The notes: generated from the letters alone by a model not told the origin. Positions 35,389 through 44,321 are shown, counted from the stretch's first letter. The stretch is 64,000 bases of DNA from Vampirovibrio sp. (GCA_024998755.1 JACEUU010000002.1:478045-542044); one strand, 5' to 3'. Program-made: numbers and translations.

Positions 35389-35473
35389 CTTGATTATTTG
35401 CCACCATTTCAAGTGTGGCTTGAATAAATGCCATTTTTTCAAGACGCACTTGAATCTTTGCCCTAAAATCAAG
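35389..35473. repeat. Three 25-bp palindromic units, 5-bp spacers
   Basis: Units 35389-35413, 35419-35443 and 35449-35473, spacers TGTGG and ACGCA, giving an exact 30-bp period. Central TGCC is shared by all three units. The rest of 35151-35618 is A+T-rich and has no gene I can support. Confidence 0.88.
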
Positions 35474-35618
35474 TTGGGTGCTTGTCCGTTTTTTGATTGT
35501 TTGGGATGGTTTTTGTTTGGGGTTGGGTTGAATTTTGCCCTATTTAATAAAATAGAACGCTATGCTACAATGAAGGCTATTTTACCCTACCCCCCAGTAG
35601 TTGAAAGCCCCCGAGTGA

Positions 35619-37703
35619 ATGCCCAAAGCACCGACTAAAAATAATTTTACCGCCCTACTAGCCCAAGCCAAAGCAGGCGATGCCGAAGCCCAATACCAAG
35701 TAGGGCGGGCTTACCGTAAAGGCAACCCTAATTACGGGGTAACCATTAATTTTAAAGAAGCCTTTAAGTGGCTAAGATTGGGTACAGAACAGGGACACGG
35801 CAATGCCCAATGTAATTTAGCTGCGATGTATAGAGATGGGGAATTTGTTAGTAAAGATGAAACCCTAGGGCTTAAACATATTAAAGATGCCCTGCCTTGG
35901 TTAAGAAAGTTTGCTAAACAAGGCAATGCAAATGCCCAATGTAATTTAGCGCTAAGTTATTTTTATGGTGAAGGGGTTAAAAAGAATTTAAACCTAGCGG
36001 TTAAATGGTATACCAAAGCGGCGGAACAAAAACTTGCAAATGCTCAATATGCTTTGGGCTATTGTTATTTTAACGGCGAAGGGGTGGACAAAGACACTAT
36101 AAAAGCGGTAGAATGGTATAAAAAAGCGGCGAAACAAGGCAATGCTGATGCACAATGTAATTTAGGGTTTTGTTATTTTAACGGTGAAGGGGTAGATAAA
36201 GACCCTGTAAAAGCCTTTGAGTGGTATAAAAAAGCGGCAGAACAAGGGGATGCAGCTGCCCAATATAATTTAGGAGGGTGTTATTCTAAGGGTGAAGGGG
36301 TCGACAAAGACCTTATAAAAGCCTTTGAGTGGTGGACGAAAGCAGCAGAACAAGGGGATGCTGATGCACAATGTAATTTAGGATTTTGTTATGAAAACGG
36401 TGAAGGGGTAGATAAAGACGCTGTAAAAGCGGTGGAATGGTATAAAAAAGCAGCGGAACATGGGCTTGCAGTGGCTCAATATAATTTAGGAGGGTGCTAT
36501 GCTAAGGGTGAAGGGATGGATAAAGACCCTAAAATAGCCGTGGCATGGTATGCGAAAGCGGCGGAACAAGGGGATGCACATGCTCAACGTAATTTAGGGT
36601 TTTGTTATGCTAACGGTGATGGGGTGGATAAAGACCCGAAACTAGCCGTGGCATGGTATACGAAAGCAGCAGACCAAGGGAATGCACAAGCTCAATATAA
36701 TTTAGGGTTTTGTTATGCTAACGGTGATGGGGTGGATAAAGACCCGAAATTAGCCGTGGCATGGTATACGAAAGCGGCGGAACAAGGGGATGTTCTAGCT
36801 CAAACTAATTTAGGGCTTTGCTATGCTAACGGTAATGGGGTGGACAAAGACCCTAAAATAGCCGTGGCATGGTATGCGAAAGCGGCGGAACAAGGGGATG
36901 CACATGCTCAACGTAATTTAGGGATTTGCTATTATATCGGAGATGGGGTGGATAAAGACCCTAAAATAGCCTTCGATTTCTTGACTAAAGCAGCAGACCA
37001 AGGGGATGCACAAGCTCAATATAATTTAGGGTTTTGTTATGCTAACGGTGATGGGGTGGATAAAGACCCTAAACTAGCCGTGGCATGGTATACGAAAGCG
37101 ACAGAACAAGGGGATGCACATGCTCAATCTGCTTTAGGGCTTTGTTATGCTAACGGTGATGGGGTGGATAAAGACCCGAAAAAAGCGGTAGAATGTTTAG
37201 AAAAATCTGCGGAACAAGGCAATGCAATAGCTCAATATAATTTAGGGGTAACCTATGATGAAGGGGGTAAGGAAGATGAAGCACTGTATTGGTTAGAAAA
37301 AGCCAAGGAACAAAAACTTGATAGGGCAACAGATTATTTAACCCAACGCACCGCTCGTAAAGCCTTTGAAAAACTAATTGAAGACCAACAACAAGACTTT
37401 GAAGCCAAAATAAAAGACCAATTTGAACAATTTAAAGCCGATAAACTTAAATTGGTAGATGACGCAAAAAAAGAAATTGCCAAAAATAGTGATGAACAAA
37501 AAGGGCTTTTTGCAGGGGTTATGTTAGCAATTGTGTTAACGTTTTTAGGTATTATACTAACCTGCCTCATTTTCTGTTTTGAGCAATATAAAGATAGCAT
37601 CGACGCCCGATTGCCAGAACAAAAAACAGTGGTGGAAATGCAACTCAAACAGTATGAAGAAAAAGCCAGTCCATCGCCCCTGCCCTCACCCAAAAAGCCC
37701 TAG
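35619..37703 (+). CDS. SEL1-repeat protein with C-terminal membrane anchor
   Basis: 694 aa. About 15 SEL1 (TPR-like) repeats run from residue ~20 to ~560, most 36 residues long with the pattern AQxNLGxCYxxGxGVDKDxxxA. Several are nearly identical at DNA level, so the array has expanded recently. A Lys/Glu/Gln-rich coiled coil (~570-625) leads to one hydrophobic segment (GVMLAIVLTFLGIILTCLIF, ~632-655) and a short charged tail. There is no signal peptide, so the repeats probably face the cytoplasm. SEL1 arrays are protein-interaction scaffolds; the partner is unknown. Confidence 0.85.
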   Translation: MPKAPTKNNFTALLAQAKAGDAEAQYQVGRAYRKGNPNYGVTINFKEAFKWLRLGTEQGHGNAQCNLAAMYRDGEFVSKDETLGLKHIKDALPWLRKFAKQGNANAQCNLALSYFYGEGVKKNLNLAVKWYTKAAEQKLANAQYALGYCYFNGEGVDKDTIKAVEWYKKAAKQGNADAQCNLGFCYFNGEGVDKDPVKAFEWYKKAAEQGDAAAQYNLGGCYSKGEGVDKDLIKAFEWWTKAAEQGDADAQCNLGFCYENGEGVDKDAVKAVEWYKKAAEHGLAVAQYNLGGCYAKGEGMDKDPKIAVAWYAKAAEQGDAHAQRNLGFCYANGDGVDKDPKLAVAWYTKAADQGNAQAQYNLGFCYANGDGVDKDPKLAVAWYTKAAEQGDVLAQTNLGLCYANGNGVDKDPKIAVAWYAKAAEQGDAHAQRNLGICYYIGDGVDKDPKIAFDFLTKAADQGDAQAQYNLGFCYANGDGVDKDPKLAVAWYTKATEQGDAHAQSALGLCYANGDGVDKDPKKAVECLEKSAEQGNAIAQYNLGVTYDEGGKEDEALYWLEKAKEQKLDRATDYLTQRTARKAFEKLIEDQQQDFEAKIKDQFEQFKADKLKLVDDAKKEIAKNSDEQKGLFAGVMLAIVLTFLGIILTCLIFCFEQYKDSIDARLPEQKTVVEMQLKQYEEKASPSPLPSPKKP

Positions 37704-37713
37704 CCCCAAGCAA

Positions 37714-37864
37714 TACCAATTCAAAATTTGAATGTCGTAAAATCTTGGAACGGGAGACCACAAGGGTTCGCCCCTACGGTAATCTATGGATTTTCGTTCG
37801 TAGGGGACGACCTGTGTGTCGTCCCGCACCCAAATTTTACGCTATTTAATACTTTGAATTGGTA
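37714..37864. repeat. 151-bp MITE sharing IS630 type 1 ends
   Basis: Begins TACCAATTCAAA and ends TTTGAATTGGTA, with inverted similarity continuing to GTCGTAAAAT / ATTTTACGC. These ends closely match IS630 type 1 (TACCAATTCCAAGTTTAAAT). The interior has a GTAGGGG...CGACCTGTGTGTCGTCCC hairpin and no coding capacity. Confidence 0.8.
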
Positions 37865-37970
37865 TGAGGCTATTTACGTCGTTAATGTCGCCATTGGTCT
37901 AACCCTATGTTTTTTGTATAATAAAAAACGACAATGCAACCTTACCCCTACGCTGGAGCCTATCAAATTC

Positions 37971-39179
37971 GTGAACCCGACCTTAGAACAAGTAACGCCC
38001 TTCAAAACTACCAAAAACCTACCCAATCATCCCACATTCAACGGCTTCGCCTTCACGCTAGAAGCCCAACAAGGGCAAGCCCGTGCCGGCAGTTTTCAAA
38101 CCCCCCACGGCATCGTGCAAACCCCCGTTTTTATGCCAGTAGGCACCCATTCCACCGTTAAATCGCTCACATGGGAACAAGTAGCCGAAACCAACGCCCA
38201 AATTGTGCTCAGCAATTCGTACCATCTGTATTTACGCCCCGGTCATAAACTGGTAGAAAAAGCCGGCGGGCTACACCACTGGATGAACTGGCACAAGCCC
38301 ATCCTAACCGATTCCGGCGGGTTTCAAGTCTTCAGCCTAGCCAAATTCCGAAAAATAACCGAAGCCGGCGTGCATTTTCAAGATACCATTTCCGGCAATC
38401 GCCATTTCATCGGGCCCGAAGAATCCATGGAAATTCAAAACAGCCTAGGCCCCGATGTCATGATGGCATTCGATGAATGCCCCCCCTATCCCGCCACTTA
38501 TGAGTACGCCCTACAAAGTTTAGAACGCACCCAACGCTGGTTAGAACGGTGCTTCAAAGCCCACAATCGCCCACACGACCAAGCCCTCTTCCCCATCGTA
38601 CAAGGCTCAACTTATCAAGATTTACGCACCAAAGCCGTCAAATTAGTAACCGAATTTGACGCCGTGGGCTACGCCATTGGGGGCGTCAGCGTAGGCGAAC
38701 CTCGCCCCATGATTCATAAAATGACCCGCTATACCGCTCCGCTATTGCCCGCCAATAAGCCTCGGTATTTAATGGGTGTAGGGACGCTGGAAGATTTACT
38801 GCAAGGTATTCGGTCAGGGGTGGATATGTTTGATTGCGTGCTACCCACCCGAAACGGTCGGCACGGCACGTTTTTAACCCCCACGGGCAACCGAAACATC
38901 AAAAATTCAGCCTTCAGGGAAGATTTTAGTCCGCTAGTGGAAGGGTGTGATTGCCACACCTGTAACCACCATAGCCGTGCGTATTTACGCCATTTGTTCA
39001 CGCAAAAAGAAGACGCTGGTAGAACGTTAATCAGCTTGCACAACGTAAGAATGCTAGTAAAACTAAGCGAAGAAGCACGGGAAGCCATTCTAGCCGGTAC
39101 ATTCGATGATTTTTACGCCGAACGAATGACGGCGTTAGGGTATGCGGATACCATTGAAATCCCGCAAGAAGAGGGGTAG
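37971..39179 (+). CDS. tgt: tRNA-guanine transglycosylase (queuosine)
   Basis: Exchanges guanine-34 for preQ1 in tRNAs with GUN anticodons. FTLEAQQGQARAGSFQTPHG is the start of the fold; SYHLYLRPG, LTDSGGFQVFSL (catalytic Asp), FDECPPYP, GGVSVGEP, DCVLPTRNGRHGT (second Asp, RNG) and the zinc site CDCHTC...H complete it. The frame is open from 37728, inside the upstream MITE, with no in-frame ATG before residue MPVGTHS. GTG at 37971 with GGAG 13 nt upstream gives 402 aa, near the family norm, and is my choice; TTG or CTG codons slightly upstream are alternatives. Confidence 0.93.
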   Translation: MNPTLEQVTPFKTTKNLPNHPTFNGFAFTLEAQQGQARAGSFQTPHGIVQTPVFMPVGTHSTVKSLTWEQVAETNAQIVLSNSYHLYLRPGHKLVEKAGGLHHWMNWHKPILTDSGGFQVFSLAKFRKITEAGVHFQDTISGNRHFIGPEESMEIQNSLGPDVMMAFDECPPYPATYEYALQSLERTQRWLERCFKAHNRPHDQALFPIVQGSTYQDLRTKAVKLVTEFDAVGYAIGGVSVGEPRPMIHKMTRYTAPLLPANKPRYLMGVGTLEDLLQGIRSGVDMFDCVLPTRNGRHGTFLTPTGNRNIKNSAFREDFSPLVEGCDCHTCNHHSRAYLRHLFTQKEDAGRTLISLHNVRMLVKLSEEAREAILAGTFDDFYAERMTALGYADTIEIPQEEG

Positions 39180-39196
39180 AAACGATGGTAAGATTG

Positions 39197-39440
39197 AATA
39201 GCATATTCTCTCATCGATTGTCGTTCCTAGCTTTAGCTGGTTGGTTTGTCAGGAGGTTGCTGTTTGGCAACCCCCCGACACCTCCCGCAAATTCAGGGGG
39301 TACCCCCCTAAAATCCCCCCAAAAAGCCACCCACCTATGCCACAAGGGCATTGACGGCGGGATGTTCTTTTTGCCCCTTCGGGGGACGGAACGCATCGGC
39401 AGCTGCAGAGCAAATGCGATGGTCGTTCCTACTGCTTAAT
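39197..39440. repeat. Dispersed ~240-bp repeat, uninterrupted copy
   Basis: Runs from GATTGTCGTTCCTAGC through GCTGGTTGGTTTGTCAGG, ACCCCCCGACACC, and CCACAAGGGCATTGACGGCG to ATGGTCGTTCCTACTG. A second copy at ~60561-62862 is split by IS110 and IS630; partial copies occur at 3056-3082 (inverted) and ~27540-27575. Confidence 0.75.
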
Positions 39441-39475
39441 ACGACACTCAAATTTTTAAAAGGTATAGTATAGCC

Positions 39476-40246
39476 ATGCACCCGATTTTATTTAGCTTAT
39501 TTGGATTCAATTTCTACAGTTTCGGGTTTTGCATTAGCCTCGGGATTTTGCTGGGGGTGTTGTTGCTCACCAATCGAACCCAAAAAGCGTTAGGGCAACA
39601 ATCTGTCGCATGGATGATTCAAACCCTGTTTGCGGTTATTATCATCGGGTTTATTGGGGCTCGGGTGCTATATTGTTTTTACTATCCAGAAAAATTTACG
39701 GAAGCCCCCATCGCCTTGCTATTACAAGGCGGATTAGTGTGGTATGGCGGGCTATTCGCTGGGTGGGCGGGGTTAGTTTGGCTAGCAAGAAAAGCCAAGC
39801 AGAGCGTATTGCAAATTATGGATTTAGTTACTCCCAGTTTGATGGTGGGGCTAGGGTTCGGGCGGATTGGCTGTTTTTTATCAGGCTGTTGTTTTGGGTC
39901 GCCGTGCCATGTGCCGTGGGCAGTTACCTACCCCGTTGGGCATTTAACGCACGGGGCGTTGGTGCATCCTACGCCGTTGTACGAAAGCATCGGAGCGTTT
40001 GCCTTAGCAGGGCTGACCATTTGGCTAGAAAAAGCATTCCCCAATAACCACAGAGGGGTAGCTTCTGGGGTGTTATTATTTGGGTATGGATTGTTACGCT
40101 TTGGCTTGGAATACCTTCGGGGGGATAAGCTAATGGTGGCAACCCTTTCCGCTTCGCAATGGATGAGTATTGCAGGCATTGCCATGGGTATTGGGTTTTT
40201 GGTGGCTTGGGGTGTGAGAAGTAATAATCGGCAATTCAACAATTGA
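39476..40246 (+). CDS. lgt: Prolipoprotein diacylglyceryl transferase
   Basis: Integral membrane enzyme adding diacylglycerol to the lipobox Cys of prolipoproteins. Seven or so hydrophobic segments; HPILFSLFGFNFYSFGFCIS start, GGLVWYGGLFAGW, the signature region GFGRIGCFLSGCCFGSPC, HPTPLYESIGA and LLRFGLEYLRGD with the essential Arg. Length 256 aa. The last residues (RQFNN) fall in the left end of a MITE, so the tail may have been altered by that insertion. Confidence 0.94.
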   Translation: MHPILFSLFGFNFYSFGFCISLGILLGVLLLTNRTQKALGQQSVAWMIQTLFAVIIIGFIGARVLYCFYYPEKFTEAPIALLLQGGLVWYGGLFAGWAGLVWLARKAKQSVLQIMDLVTPSLMVGLGFGRIGCFLSGCCFGSPCHVPWAVTYPVGHLTHGALVHPTPLYESIGAFALAGLTIWLEKAFPNNHRGVASGVLLFGYGLLRFGLEYLRGDKLMVATLSASQWMSIAGIAMGIGFLVAWGVRSNNRQFNN

Positions 40247-40384
40247 GTGTCGTAAAACCATAGAGCGGGAGGACACACAGGTCCTCCCCTACAAAGTGAA
40301 GATTAATAAATTACTGTAGGGGCGGTACCTCGGTGTACGCCCGCCGATGATGCAGAGACAACACGTCATTTAATCTGTAGATTG
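40230..40384. repeat. MITE-like element overlapping the lgt stop
   Basis: The left end GCAATTCAACAATTGAGTGTCGT and the inverted right end ACGTCATTTAATCTGTAGATTGC are imperfect inverted repeats. The interior has GGAGGACACACAGGTCCTCC and GTAGGGGCGG hairpins shared with 37714-37864 and 41660-41816. The remainder up to 40546 is A+T-rich and gene-free. Confidence 0.6.
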
Positions 40385-40546
40385 CTTTAACTTTAAGTAG
40401 TGTAACAATTTTAATAATTTAAACAATAAATAAACAATCAATTATTTTATTATTGTAGTGAATTGTTTAATCTTATTGTCAAACCATTGATTGTGTTTGA
40501 TGGATTAAACGACCGAAAGTTATAGTTAAACAGATAAGGATTATTA

Positions 40547-41626
40547 ATGATGCCATTCCCTTTTATAGCAGCAGGAGTAGCAGTAGGAATAGGAACAGTA
40601 GCAGGAGCAGTAGGAGGAACAGCATATCTAGTAACGCAGGATGGGGAAGGGAAAATACAAAAATCTCCTGAAGAACACTACGAGATTCCTGACCCTAGCT
40701 TGGGTCAGGGATTTGAATGTATTAACAACGAAGGAAATCTGAATGAGGGATATCTGAATGCGGGATATCTGAATGCGGTATATCTGACTAAAGAATCTAA
40801 ATTTTATGAAAAAACATACACCTGCAAATATATCAACCCTAAACTTGCTAGTAGTAAAGAAGAAGATGAGGCAAAGCCTACAACTGACAGTACGGCAACA
40901 AAAAAGAATTCAAAGCCTCCAGATCCAACATTCCCTGTTAAACAACAATATAATCCTTATTCTCAGAAAGTAACAACAACTGTTTACGCCACAAATGGTT
41001 CCATAACCGATTATCGGAGTGATCGTCGAAATTCTGGTTACATTGAAGTTTCCAAGCAGAAGATAGGAGGGGGTAGTACACCATGGCAACCCATAGGGGG
41101 AAAAGCCACACCTAAGCCTAATCTTGGCAAGGGCGTAAAGTTAACAGAAGTGAAAAACCCTAATGCACCTCTTGGGGAGAAAGTCTACACGTTTGATGGA
41201 GGAACGGGCACGATAACTACTATCAGAACATCAGAAGATCTTGTTAAACATAGGGTAGTAGCTAAAAACGGTACAACCACTACTTATACAAACAATTTAA
41301 AGACTGGTGCGGTTTGGGCCAATACAGGTAACGCAACTTTTCAAGTAACACTAAGTAAAAAAGAGAAACAACAACAACAAGAGGCGATGAACAAGCTAAA
41401 GAAAGACGGTAAAGAGTTTGCAAAAAACAGTATAGCTACAGGTAAGCGTTTGTTAAAAAAAACGACTCAAATTATTTCAAGCCTTCTACCCGACAAACCA
41501 GCCAAACAAAAAGCAGTCAACCTAAAAAAAGTCAAGCAAAATACAGCCAATCAAACGAAGGAAGTCTTAAATACAGCTTCTAAACCAAGCAACTCTCAGA
41601 AACCTAAGGGAACACAAAAAACATAA
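40547..41626 (+). CDS. Unrecognised exported or membrane-anchored protein with pentapeptide-like repeat
   Basis: 359 aa. The N-terminus is a hydrophobic Gly/Ala/Val segment (FIAAGVAVGIGTVAGAVGGT) that could be a signal anchor. Residues ~64-80 contain NEGYL NAGYL NAVYL, encoded by a 15-bp tandem repeat. The middle is Thr/Gly-rich, possibly beta (TTVYATNGSITDYRS, YTFDGGTGTITTIR); the C-terminal ~90 residues are Lys/Gln-rich. AAGGA precedes ATGATG. Visibly A+T-rich and flanked by MITEs. Function unknown. Confidence 0.6.
   Translation: MMPFPFIAAGVAVGIGTVAGAVGGTAYLVTQDGEGKIQKSPEEHYEIPDPSLGQGFECINNEGNLNEGYLNAGYLNAVYLTKESKFYEKTYTCKYINPKLASSKEEDEAKPTTDSTATKKNSKPPDPTFPVKQQYNPYSQKVTTTVYATNGSITDYRSDRRNSGYIEVSKQKIGGGSTPWQPIGGKATPKPNLGKGVKLTEVKNPNAPLGEKVYTFDGGTGTITTIRTSEDLVKHRVVAKNGTTTTYTNNLKTGAVWANTGNATFQVTLSKKEKQQQQEAMNKLKKDGKEFAKNSIATGKRLLKKTTQIISSLLPDKPAKQKAVNLKKVKQNTANQTKEVLNTASKPSNSQKPKGTQKT
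40737..40781 (+). repeat. Three 15-bp tandem repeats inside a gene
   Basis: ATCTGAATGMGGGAT repeated three times (third unit with GGTAT), in frame, encoding the NxGYL pentapeptides. Copy number could vary by slippage without breaking the frame. Confidence 0.8.
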
Positions 41627-41659
41627 TCGTTTACGCAGTAGAGAAGGACGGGCGTCTGT

Positions 41660-41816
41660 TATACCCATTCAATCATTAAATGGCGTATTTAGCTTTACAT
41701 CATTGTCGGGCGAACACAGAGGTACCGCCACTACGGTATTCTTTAGATAGTTCTATGTAGGGGAAGACCTGTGTGTCCTCCCGAACCAAGATGTTATGAC
41801 AGTTCAAAAGGTTTCG
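41660..41816. repeat. MITE-like element between two unknown genes
   Basis: ATACCCATTCAATCATTAAATGGCGTATTT at the left resembles other MITE ends here. The interior includes GTAGGGGAAGACCTGTGTGT and CCTCCCG, shared with 40230-40384. The right end is not clearly defined. The rest of 41627-41957 is A+T-rich. Confidence 0.5.
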
Positions 41817-41957
41817 GAATTATTGTTAAGAAGCGTATTTAAAAAACAATCAATTTATTCATATAAATTGATTTTATTAATTAAGGTACATAAATAGCCT
41901 TAAAGCTTTATTTAAAATGGTAAATTTAACACTTCAAATTAAGGGGAATCATAACCC

Positions 41958-42692
41958 ATGGATTTAGGTTTATTAAACAGATTTCGAACGTTCAATTCAC
42001 AAGTTGGTAACTTAAATCCTAAAAATGGAAAAGATAAAAAGAAACTTGCAAAGATAGAACGTGAAGAACTACCAAAACTTTTACAGGCAGTAAAGTCTAA
42101 AGCTCCTTTAGCTGCGGAGTTTTTAAAAACTTATTTTAACGAAAAAAACGCTGGACTGGTTACGTTTGATTTCAAAAAATCGGGGTTATGGGAGAATGAA
42201 TACACTCGTCAAAGCCTAAAAAACTTGGATGCCTATTTTGGTTTTAAATATTCAGATAACGGCGATATGATTCCAGGTGCTAGCCGCAAACAATCAACAG
42301 TTGGTAAAATACGAGAAAAATTAAAAAATAAACCAGCTAATACAACTATTAATATTACAGACCCATGGGAAACACAGGCTGGTTACGATGATCCTAATTT
42401 TAGACACGCCTTGGGCAAAGCTACGTTGAAAGGAATGTTTACAGGTACTGCCAAGAAATTACCGAATGGAAAGATTCATATTACAGGAAAGATAGAGTAT
42501 CAAGTCCAAGATAGTTACGACTGGGATAGACACTACACACACATAAAAACACCTCTTACAAACTTTACTATTAAGGTCTACGACAGTAATATGAAGAAAT
42601 TTGCTACAGCAGGTTTGGCAAAAGAATTTGATGTCAAAAGTACAACCGTTACTGAAACTGTTAATGTAACAATGAACGCTTCTGGACCATAA
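41958..42692 (+). CDS. Unrecognised 244-aa protein
   Basis: Mostly soluble, Lys-rich, with no signal peptide or membrane segment. The second half has alternating polar/hydrophobic stretches (GKIHITGKIEYQVQDSYDWD, LTNFTIKVYD) and ends TVTETVNVTMNASGP, suggesting beta structure. AAGGGG lies 12 nt before the ATG. Similar A+T-rich composition to the preceding unknown gene, so the two may have arrived together. No function can be assigned. Confidence 0.6.
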   Translation: MDLGLLNRFRTFNSQVGNLNPKNGKDKKKLAKIEREELPKLLQAVKSKAPLAAEFLKTYFNEKNAGLVTFDFKKSGLWENEYTRQSLKNLDAYFGFKYSDNGDMIPGASRKQSTVGKIREKLKNKPANTTINITDPWETQAGYDDPNFRHALGKATLKGMFTGTAKKLPNGKIHITGKIEYQVQDSYDWDRHYTHIKTPLTNFTIKVYDSNMKKFATAGLAKEFDVKSTTVTETVNVTMNASGP

Positions 42693-42965
42693 TGCGGAAA
42701 GGTTGACTGGTAAGGGCTAGGGAAAACCCTCACCCTAGCCCTCTCCCAAAGGGAGAGGGGACTTTTTCATACACCGAAAATCAAGGGTCGACTTGTTGGC
42801 TAACACGTTGAAGATAGGCTTGAGCGGAAGCTAGAGGCTCCCTAAATGCTCTGCTCTCCATCGCACCACCCTATTTCCAACTAAATATGGTTTGTAGCTA
42901 AAACCCTAACAAAAGCGATCAAAAATTGAGCGTTCATCTTTTTTTGTTAGGTGGTATATACAACA
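42693..42965. repeat. Repeat tract with G/C hairpins and structured-repeat copy
   Basis: Starts AATGCGGAA like the unit at 6868. CTAGGG...CCCTAG and CCCTCTCCC/GGGAGAGGG hairpins follow, then copy 3 of the structured repeat (42807-42881). No coding region. Confidence 0.6.
42807..42881 (+). repeat. Structured repeat, copy 3 (75 nt)
   Basis: The first ~50 nt match copies 1 and 2 exactly or nearly so (GGCTTGAGCGGAAGCTAGAG). The outer arms GTTGAAGATAGG and CCTATTTCCAAC still pair; the inner stem is damaged by a small deletion (GCTCTCCATCGC). Confidence 0.65.
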
Positions 42966-44321
42966 CTAAATACCCATTTGTGCCATTTGGGCATAACTAT
43001 TAAAGGTTATCGGTTTTCTGTAAGCAGAAGAAGAAGAATCCAGCGTTGATGCTAAAGGGTTTTTAACAGTGGGTAACGGGGTTACAGCAGGTTGATTTTC
43101 CGTTTCATTATACAAGCCCGCTTTGGTTGCCCGTTTTTTACGAAGGCACAAGTTAGCAAGCATCGGCATGGCGGAATAAAGCCCAACCGAAACGCCCAAC
43201 TGCCCCAAGTATACCAAATTTTCGCCACTACCAAACAACGTTGATTCCTTCTTAGAAAGCCAATCATGCAAGGGTTTTTCCACCAAATGGGGGGCTAACA
43301 CAAAAGCAAACGCAAACCAAATCGCTCTGGTAATGTTTTCACGTTTTTCCAAATCATCGCGAGAGCCGTAAATCATACCCGCATAAGAAGGCAAGCCCCA
43401 AGCCAGCAGTAACGCCGTATCCTTTATATACCGAAAATCGCCTTTCGGTAATTTCAACACGGCATTGAGGGAATGCTTCGTTTTCTTCCAAGCAAAACTA
43501 GGTTTTATGCCTTTAAAAGAAACATCCAACATCGGGATGTTAACGGTTTTTTTCATCCACTCAGGCAAAGGTAAATCATGCTTCAAGCCATGATGGGTAA
43601 AGGCAAAGCCCGCCAAACTAGCAGCAACTCCCAGCCCCATGGTCGTGCCAAAAGCTCGCCAAATTTTATGTTCTTTATTTAAGCGTCCCTGTTTATGCTC
43701 ATCTGTTTCTGTTGTTTTTTTGAGCGGTTTATTTTTGTCTAGCTTCACCAAATCCACAAAGTTATCTTTTTTAGTGCAGTGGGACATAATGGCGTTCCGC
43801 ATAAGCGGGCTAACCAGCACAAAACTGGTTACTAAGGGGTAAAGAATCAACGCCTTACCTAGCTCATACCGTTCGGTTTGGTTGGGGGTAAAGCCAGTAA
43901 AGCCCTTATTGAAGGCTTCCTTATTCATCGCCTTCAAGGCTTGGGTAGCCAGTAAATCAATACCCCAGCCGCCTTGGAAAACAGGGAAATTATCGCCCAG
44001 TTGGTTGATGGCTTGATCCCAAAATTCATGCGAACTACTGGTGAGTGCCATAATGGGGATGTTAGACCCCAATAGTTCCTTTAAGCTGCTATTCCACGCA
44101 TTATATTTGCGAAAGGGAGCGAGTGTTTTGGTCAACCAATGAGACTCTGTATTCGGTTTTGGAATGGAAGGGGTATCTGTCATGAATTTCATCAATTGCG
44201 GAGATGGGGAAGAAAATGAAAAGCAGAGCAATAAGGTTTTAAAAAATAAGTGTCCTTTTTTAAAGCTTATCTCTATAAAACCATAAAAACGTTTTTTTGC
44301 CACGCTAAGGGGTTTTTTCAT
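42966..44321 (-). CDS. Unrecognised multi-pass membrane protein
   Basis: 451 aa from the ATG at 44321; ATGs at 44192 and 44183 (MKFMTDTPSIPKPN) are plausible shorter starts because the first ~43 residues look atypical and no start has a clear ribosome site. Hydrophobic segments include ALILYPLVTSFVLVSPLM, TTMGLGVAASLAGFAFTHHG, TALLLAWGLPSYAGMIYG, AIWFAFAFVLAPHLV and VYLGQLGVSVGLYSAMPMLA. The tail is polar. Family unknown. Confidence 0.6.
   Translation of the reverse strand: MKKPLSVAKKRFYGFIEISFKKGHLFFKTLLLCFSFSSPSPQLMKFMTDTPSIPKPNTESHWLTKTLAPFRKYNAWNSSLKELLGSNIPIMALTSSSHEFWDQAINQLGDNFPVFQGGWGIDLLATQALKAMNKEAFNKGFTGFTPNQTERYELGKALILYPLVTSFVLVSPLMRNAIMSHCTKKDNFVDLVKLDKNKPLKKTTETDEHKQGRLNKEHKIWRAFGTTMGLGVAASLAGFAFTHHGLKHDLPLPEWMKKTVNIPMLDVSFKGIKPSFAWKKTKHSLNAVLKLPKGDFRYIKDTALLLAWGLPSYAGMIYGSRDDLEKRENITRAIWFAFAFVLAPHLVEKPLHDWLSKKESTLFGSGENLVYLGQLGVSVGLYSAMPMLANLCLRKKRATKAGLYNETENQPAVTPLPTVKNPLASTLDSSSSAYRKPITFNSYAQMAQMGI

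Noticed and set aside
35389..35473. CRISPR-like array
   Set aside because: Repeats are 25 bp but the spacers are only 5 bp, the repeats vary in the centre, and no cas gene is nearby.
35357..35638. 93-aa frame with 10-residue periodic Phe/Lys/Cys pattern
   Set aside because: The period comes from the 30-bp palindrome array; the frame runs out of phase into the SEL1 gene start.
39185..39439. 84-aa frame between tgt and lgt
   Set aside because: It lies in a dispersed repeat; the similar segment at 61.7-61.9 kb encodes a different frame, so it is not conserved as protein.
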